Source: Larix sibirica (Eukaryota > Streptophyta > Pinopsida > Pinales > Pinaceae). Taken from it: DNA of 10,093 nt. Made by a program: the position numbers and the translations under genes. The notes under the pieces were generated by a model. It did no database searches, had not been told where the DNA came from, and saw nothing but the letters and a program-made list of their open reading frames with translations. The stretch covers positions 1-10,093 of the forward strand of contig NWUY0304733588.1 of NCBI GenBank assembly GCA_004151065.3. Reading direction: 5' to 3'. Shown here one piece after another: positions 7,101 through 10,093 of this stretch (its first letter is position 1; every line of letters starts with the position of its first letter).

Positions 7101-9989
7101 ATGTACCATGAACCTCAAAATTTCGATGATGTGGTTCATGGTATACAAATGAGATTGATGTTGCTGAAATGGAATTAATAGAAGGTGTCATTTGAATACT
7201 TGTTTTGTACAATGTAATTTCTTGATGTACATTAGCCTCAATAGCCATTGTATTCTAGGCTTATTTTACATTGCATCTTTAATATCTGAAGCAGGATCCA
7301 TTCAATGATTCTGCTGAAGGTCGCCGTTTTTAAATGATAATGAGATTTACTTGCAATTAATTCTTAGCTGTAAAATTTTATTATACATTTATGGAAGAAA
7401 GGCACACCTATCATAAGTTTTACTTGATGAACTGGAAGGTCGGTGTACAAAAAGCAATATAGTAGTTTCTTGGTCATGTAATAAATTATAAAACCCTTAA
7501 AAAATGTTAAAAAAATTATTAAAGCATCATCATTGACAAATTCGACTTAAATTGATCAGTTCAAAACTTATAGAAACAGCTGAAACGCAATACAAAATCT
7601 TGCAAAAGGTCAAGAAAATTTGAGATGACGAAAACCAGGGCACGAGCACTTCATACCCACCTCATTTAAAATGTTGTCAAATAGATTTGATTGCAAGTAA
7701 GATGGTACGCCATGTCCCAAATGTCCATCATATATAGCAAAAAGTCCCAAATCATGATCTTGTACATGCCTATACTCTGCGACATGGTAGTCCTCCATAT
7801 CATGCCTTGTTTTACCCTTCACTAAATGAAATCCATGAATTACTTTGTTGTTTGGTAACTTGCAACGCCCTTTTCCTGTATCGGATGAAGATGGAGTGAA
7901 GCCAGCTGCCATCTTAAGTAAGCACACAACAAGAAAACATAAGTACCAGTTAGCATCTATCATGAGTAAAAGTATCTCATAAATAACCGAGTATTTTAGT
8001 AGTTCTAAAATTCTTCAGGAGTGAAACCATTCATGCAACTATGAAGCAGACCACAAAATTGAACAAAGAAAGATTAGTACTCAAAAATCAGGCACTGGTC
8101 CTTTTTCTAATCCGTATTTACCATATCAGAATCCCAATACAAAGAATTGTCTATCCAGTGCTCTATTAGATATGATCCTTGGACAAAATTTGCTTGAAAT
8201 AATGGGTACAGTAGCGTTTGATAACACTAGTGATTCAGATCCAGTTTAATGAAGTCATCACATGCACACAGCCTATCAGCACCAAAAGCAAATGGCGAAG
8301 ACAATCCATAACTTTTGTTTATAAGGTTATCATGATCAATGGCTTGTATAATGGGTTGTAGCTTTGCTGATTTTGCCATGAGAAAGCATAAGAGAACCCA
8401 AATGTCAAGTTTTACAATACCTAGATTTTAATAGAAACCTGAGTTAACCATTTGACAGACGTCTAGAATAATATTTTCAGTTCCCTATTTTCGATCAGAA
8501 CTAGAAATGAAAAAATCTATAGAATACCCTGGTTTCACTTCTCCTCTGAACTAAATAAACAACTAAATAAACAGGGGTCCAGACTAGTCAGAAATTAACC
8601 GCTCAATTAATCAGCCAAATGGAAAAATATGACTAGAACCACACACCGTCAGTTTGCTCAAGCAGCAATGGGGATGTCGTTCAGATAACTTAGGGATGAC
8701 TCAAGCCCAGAGGAGCACATGTCTAAATAATGCATAATGGTCCTCTAATACGCCCTATAGATAAAAAACATGGAATTGGTCTCTCACCCTCTGCCTGCAG
8801 TCGAGAGCGGTTAGTGAAAGTGGCAATTACCTATATAATTATTGGATTAAGAAATTACATGGTGTCCTACTGATTCCAGCTTGGCTACTCCAAAAGTTCA
8901 ACATCGGCAAAGGGAAGTTATCAAACAAGTTTGAGTTTATTGAATACTAACCTCCCTCCTCCACAATTATTGAATTGGGACCTCTTATGCAGCCAACAAT
9001 TACTCGATATATGCAGATAAACTTATGAAACAATTCTAGATATGCAGAGTTGCCTGCGATAATATTTTGCTTCTTTTTCTTCCAATTCTGGGTTGGCAAA
9101 GCTCAGGGTTCAAACGTAGTTCCATGCCTATAGGCACCCAAGTTCTCCCCATGGGTTGAGAGCTCTGCACCGACCAGTTAAGAATTTTACAAAAGTTCAT
9201 ATGTCAACATTTAAGCAACACAGATCAATCCTCAAACAAAAGAGAGAACCGAGGTCAAGCGTGGTGGGAAAAAAGGGGGAACCAAGCTTGGGAGCTCTGC
9301 ACGCCACTTGAATTTTACAACAACTCATATGTCAGCATCTAAGCAAACACAGATAAATCCTCAAACAAAAGAGAGAACTGAGGTCAAGCGTGGTGGGAGA
9401 GAGAGACTGCAGGCCGCTGGTAACTGGGGCAAACCCTCCCCCCTCGTTATTTTTTTTAATTCTGTATTTACCATCCATTCATACCATATTGGTATTCAAA
9501 GTCTCATCAGATTTGAATTACCAACATAACTTGCTGGTAATTGCCACCTAAAAAGAACAATCCATGGCTCAGCCCCTTAAGCAAGAACTCATACTCCAAT
9601 TAACAAAACCCAGAGCTAATCATACCAAAAAGCACTTGTACCGGACTCATTCTATACCAACAAGAAAGAATTCCTCAAACAATTATACACAAAGTCAGTT
9701 CCACGCATGCTTACAAATTACTAGGCCAGACCCACTACATCTGCTCATCGTGAATCACCCCAAATTTATCCTTTTTTCTGAGACATACAAAAAGAGAAGA
9801 CTGTGTTGTGTGTATCTATGGAAATGAAGAATTCATGAACACCCACTTCTTATGGGCAACAGCTAAACAATTCAAAACCTCAAAAAAGGAAAAGACAAAA
9901 GATCAAATGAAAACTCAAAGCAAACCAATCGAAAATACCTTAATCCTAGTGAAGAACTCCCTCTTTCCTTTAACCTTAGTGGAGGCCAT
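3986..9989 (-). CDS. Protein phosphatase 2C (PPM/PP2C family, plant clade F-like), complete gene in five coding exons
   Basis: This is a Mg2+/Mn2+-dependent serine/threonine phosphatase, joined from 9989-9939, 7912-7661, 5562-5286, 5116-4962 and 4126-3986 (876 nt, 291 residues plus TAG). All junctions keep frame (intron phases 0, 0, 1, 0). The PP2C signatures run in order: RHDMED (residues 53-58), YDGHLGH (78-84), GGSTAV (133-138), NIGDSRAVL (152-160), DHEP (172-175), ARAFGD (206-211), ASDGLW (239-244) and DDISC (280-284). By alignment with human PP2C-alpha, the metal ligands E57, D58, D79, G80, D241 and D280 and the phosphate-contacting R53 are all present, so the enzyme should be active. 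Length and motifs fit Arabidopsis clade F PP2Cs (WIN2, PIA1, PAPP2C type; about 280-290 residues). No membrane segment or signal peptide is seen in the spliced form. It is probably soluble (cytosol/nucleus), and its role in stress or defence signalling is inferred from the family only. An in-frame ATG at 10016 would add nine residues. Confidence 0.95.
4127..4961 (-). other. PP2C intron 4 (835 nt, GC-AG, phase 0)
   Basis: The donor is TGGAAG|gcaagg and the acceptor is gttgttttag. Apart from the C, the donor is a strong match to the U1-complementary consensus AG|GYAAGN, as is usual for functional GC donors. Plus-strand ORFs at 4252-4560 and 4496-4744 lie inside this intron, overlap one another in different frames and have no family resemblance. 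A GATA run (about 4709-4720) is the only simple repeat seen. Confidence 0.88.
4962..5116 (-). CDS. PP2C coding exon 4 (residues 194-245, ARAFGD and SDG motifs)
   Basis: The exon is 155 nt. It begins after gtattttag (AG at 5118-5117) with GA, which completes the split glycine codon, then reads DVPRVNGQLAVARAFGD, SLKQHLSSEPDV and FLILASDGLWK. The Asp of ASDGLW (residue 241) is a metal ligand in the family. The end is set at TGGAAG|gcaagg, which means a GC rather than a GT donor. Read-through gives ARHFFPSIDLFA and then a stop at 4923-4925, and no GT in the exon tail keeps the conserved WK. Exon 5 begins VMKNQEAV, the exact family continuation after WK. Confidence 0.92.
5117..5285 (-). other. 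PP2C intron 3 (169 nt, GT-AG, phase 1)
   Basis: This is a short AT-rich intron with donor CCAG|gtacca and acceptor gtattttag. It splits the glycine codon of the conserved PGDVPRV segment. Its size is typical of plant introns, and it carries no repeats. Confidence 0.94.
5286..5562 (-). CDS. PP2C coding exon 3 (residues 102-194, central beta-sandwich)
   Basis: The exon is 277 nt. It begins after taataatgcag (AG at 5564-5563) with PKFWTDP. With exon 2 this makes NILNE-PKFWTDP, the usual family sequence at this point. It ends CCAG|gtacca (GT at 5285-5284) in phase 1, leaving the first base of a glycine codon. It carries AIKNAYNWTD, the GPGGSTAVTAILIDGK strands, ANIGDSRAVL, the DHEP motif and KKGGFV. 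Reading through the donor gives TSTNAVQ and soon a stop, whereas splicing restores LLPGDVPRV, so the junction is well supported. Confidence 0.95.
6221..6333. repeat. Direct repeat, 45-nt unit at 68-bp spacing, in intron 2
   Basis: The segment beginning accagatc at 6221 recurs at 6289. Both copies continue through gtgagaccaacacatctac and agtcagtggccaga, with very few mismatches. A 23-nt spacer rich in ccaac-type words lies between the copies. Confidence 0.88.
6903..7233. repeat. Fold-back element: two direct copies and one inverted copy of a 101-nt unit
   Basis: Copy 1 starts at 6903 and copy 2 at 7014, a spacing of 111. Both begin aatgtacatcaagaa and end at ccatgaacc. An inverted copy occupies 7133-7233 and ends cttgatgtacatt. 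By eye, copy 2 (7014-7114) and the inverted copy align over 101 nt without gaps at about 87% identity, around an 18-nt loop (7115-7132). Copy 1 matches the inverted copy at about 90%. Several mismatches are transitions that would still pair as G:U in RNA on one strand. The outer ends form terminal inverted repeats, as in a MITE or fold-back transposon. No clear target-site duplication is visible. Confidence 0.92.
7661..7912 (-). CDS. PP2C coding exon 2 (residues 18-101, metal motifs 1 and 2)
   Basis: The exon is 252 nt (84 codons). It starts directly after the acceptor cttacttaag (AG at 7914-7913), behind a pyrimidine-rich tract, and ends AATGAG|gtgggt (GT at 7660-7659). It holds the family-typical SSSDTGKG linker, the HGFHLVKGK strand, the RHDMED motif that supplies two acidic metal ligands, FAIYDGHLGH with the Asp-Gly metal pair, and VPSYLQSNLFDNILNE. 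Its first codon is an ATG, so initiation here is possible. Splicing to exon 1 also keeps the frame and gives a family-like N-terminus, so I treat this Met as internal. Reading past 7661 yields VGMKCS, which is not family-like, and this confirms the donor. Confidence 0.95.
7913..9938 (-). other. PP2C intron 1 (2026 nt, GT-AG, phase 0)
   Basis: The donor is AAG|gtattt and the acceptor is a pyrimidine-rich tract ending cttaag. The intron separates the 17-codon first exon from the phosphatase domain. It contains a two-copy tandem repeat near 9160-9397, a short GA run (about 9397-9406) and a 12-bp duplication at 8549-8572. I see no other gene in it. Short ORFs on the plus strand at 9308-9529 and 9564-9827 have no recognisable motifs. 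Long first introns often hold regulatory elements in plants, but none can be identified here. Confidence 0.88.
9160..9397. repeat. Two-copy tandem duplication, period about 130 bp, in intron 1
   Basis: Copy 1 (from 9160) and copy 2 (from 9292) share gagctctgcac, then aattttac, catatgtca, caaacaaaagagagaac and gaggtcaagcgtggtggga in the same order. The spacing shrinks from 132 to 129 along the unit, so small indels separate the copies. The unit has no coding content that I recognise. Confidence 0.88.
9939..9989 (-). CDS. PP2C coding exon 1 (N-terminal 17 residues)
   Basis: The exon reads MASTKVKGKREFFTRIK and stops at a consensus donor, AAG|gtattt (GT at 9938-9937), in phase 0. The basic KREFFTRIK segment corresponds to the GREIFHKMK-type N-terminus of Arabidopsis clade F PP2Cs, which supports this short exon although it lies 2 kb from the rest of the gene. 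The chosen ATG (9989-9987) is followed by GCC, the favoured plant start context. An upstream in-frame ATG at 10016-10014 would add MISNAENSS, and an in-frame TGA at 10031-10029 closes the frame above it. The sequence alone does not decide between the two starts. The exon lies outside the phosphatase domain. Confidence 0.85.
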
Positions 9990-10093
9990 GGAGCTATTCT
10001 CCGCGTTGGAGATCATAACATGTATGCGTCACACACCGCCAATCTTAATTAACACCGACAAATTCACAGCAAATACCCAATTTCAGAACTCGA
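9990..10093 (-). promoter_or_regulatory. 5' leader and proximal upstream region of the PP2C gene (partial)
   Basis: About 100 bases lie upstream of the chosen start. An in-frame ATG at 10016-10014 and an in-frame TGA at 10031-10029 bound the possible N-terminal extension. No convincing TATA box or transcription start can be placed. The window edge cuts off most of the promoter. Confidence 0.5.

Larger units (their letters stand above)
5563..7660 (-). other. PP2C intron 2 (2098 nt, GT-AG, phase 0)
   Basis: The donor is GAG|gtgggt and the acceptor is aataatgcag. The intron holds a 68-bp-period direct repeat (6221-6333), a visibly less AT-rich stretch (about 6220-6560), and a roughly 330-bp fold-back element (6903-7233). 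The remainder is AT-rich with no coding signal. These insertions probably account for much of its length. Confidence 0.93.

Noticed and set aside
9090-9135. tRNA-like or SINE box A/box B words (tggcaaagctcagg and ggttcaaac)
   Set aside because: The two words nearly touch, whereas Pol III boxes are usually about 30-40 nt apart. Box A has mismatches, and no cloverleaf or A-rich tail follows.
9564-9827. An 87-codon plus-strand ORF
   Set aside because: It lies in intron 1, antisense to the gene. Its composition looks random, and there is no motif or supporting context.

Overview
The window looks like nuclear DNA of a land plant. It is AT-rich, and most of it is non-coding. Its one recognisable gene is split by four introns and encodes a plant-type protein phosphatase 2C (PP2C) that resembles the Arabidopsis clade F (WIN2/PIA1-like) enzymes. 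Two introns are about 2 kb each and carry repeat debris, which would suit a large, repeat-rich genome such as a gymnosperm. The species cannot be fixed from the sequence.

Layout: (1) Positions 1-3985 hold no gene I can support. This stretch contains AT-rich DNA and a cluster of two-copy tandem duplications (52, 36, 114 and 43 bp periods). Its right end must contain the 3' UTR of the phosphatase gene. (2) Positions 3986-9989 on the minus strand hold the complete PP2C gene in five coding exons: 9989-9939, 7912-7661, 5562-5286, 5116-4962 and 4126-3986. They join in frame to 291 codons plus a TAG stop. An in-frame ATG at 10016 would give 300 residues. (3) Positions 9990-10093 hold the 5' leader and the start of the upstream region.

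The joined protein has every metal-binding residue expected of an active PP2C. No ORF longer than about 126 codons exists because the gene is split, so the exons were assembled from splice sites, reading phase and family conservation. Intron 4 uses a GC donor instead of GT. Intron 2 carries a roughly 330-bp fold-back element made of two direct copies and one inverted copy of a 101-nt unit. Intron 1 carries a roughly 130-bp tandem duplication.

I found no CRISPR array, operon, rRNA, tRNA or multi-gene system. The points most worth a second look are the GC-AG intron, the intronic fold-back hairpin, and the repeated occurrence of two-copy tandem duplications.
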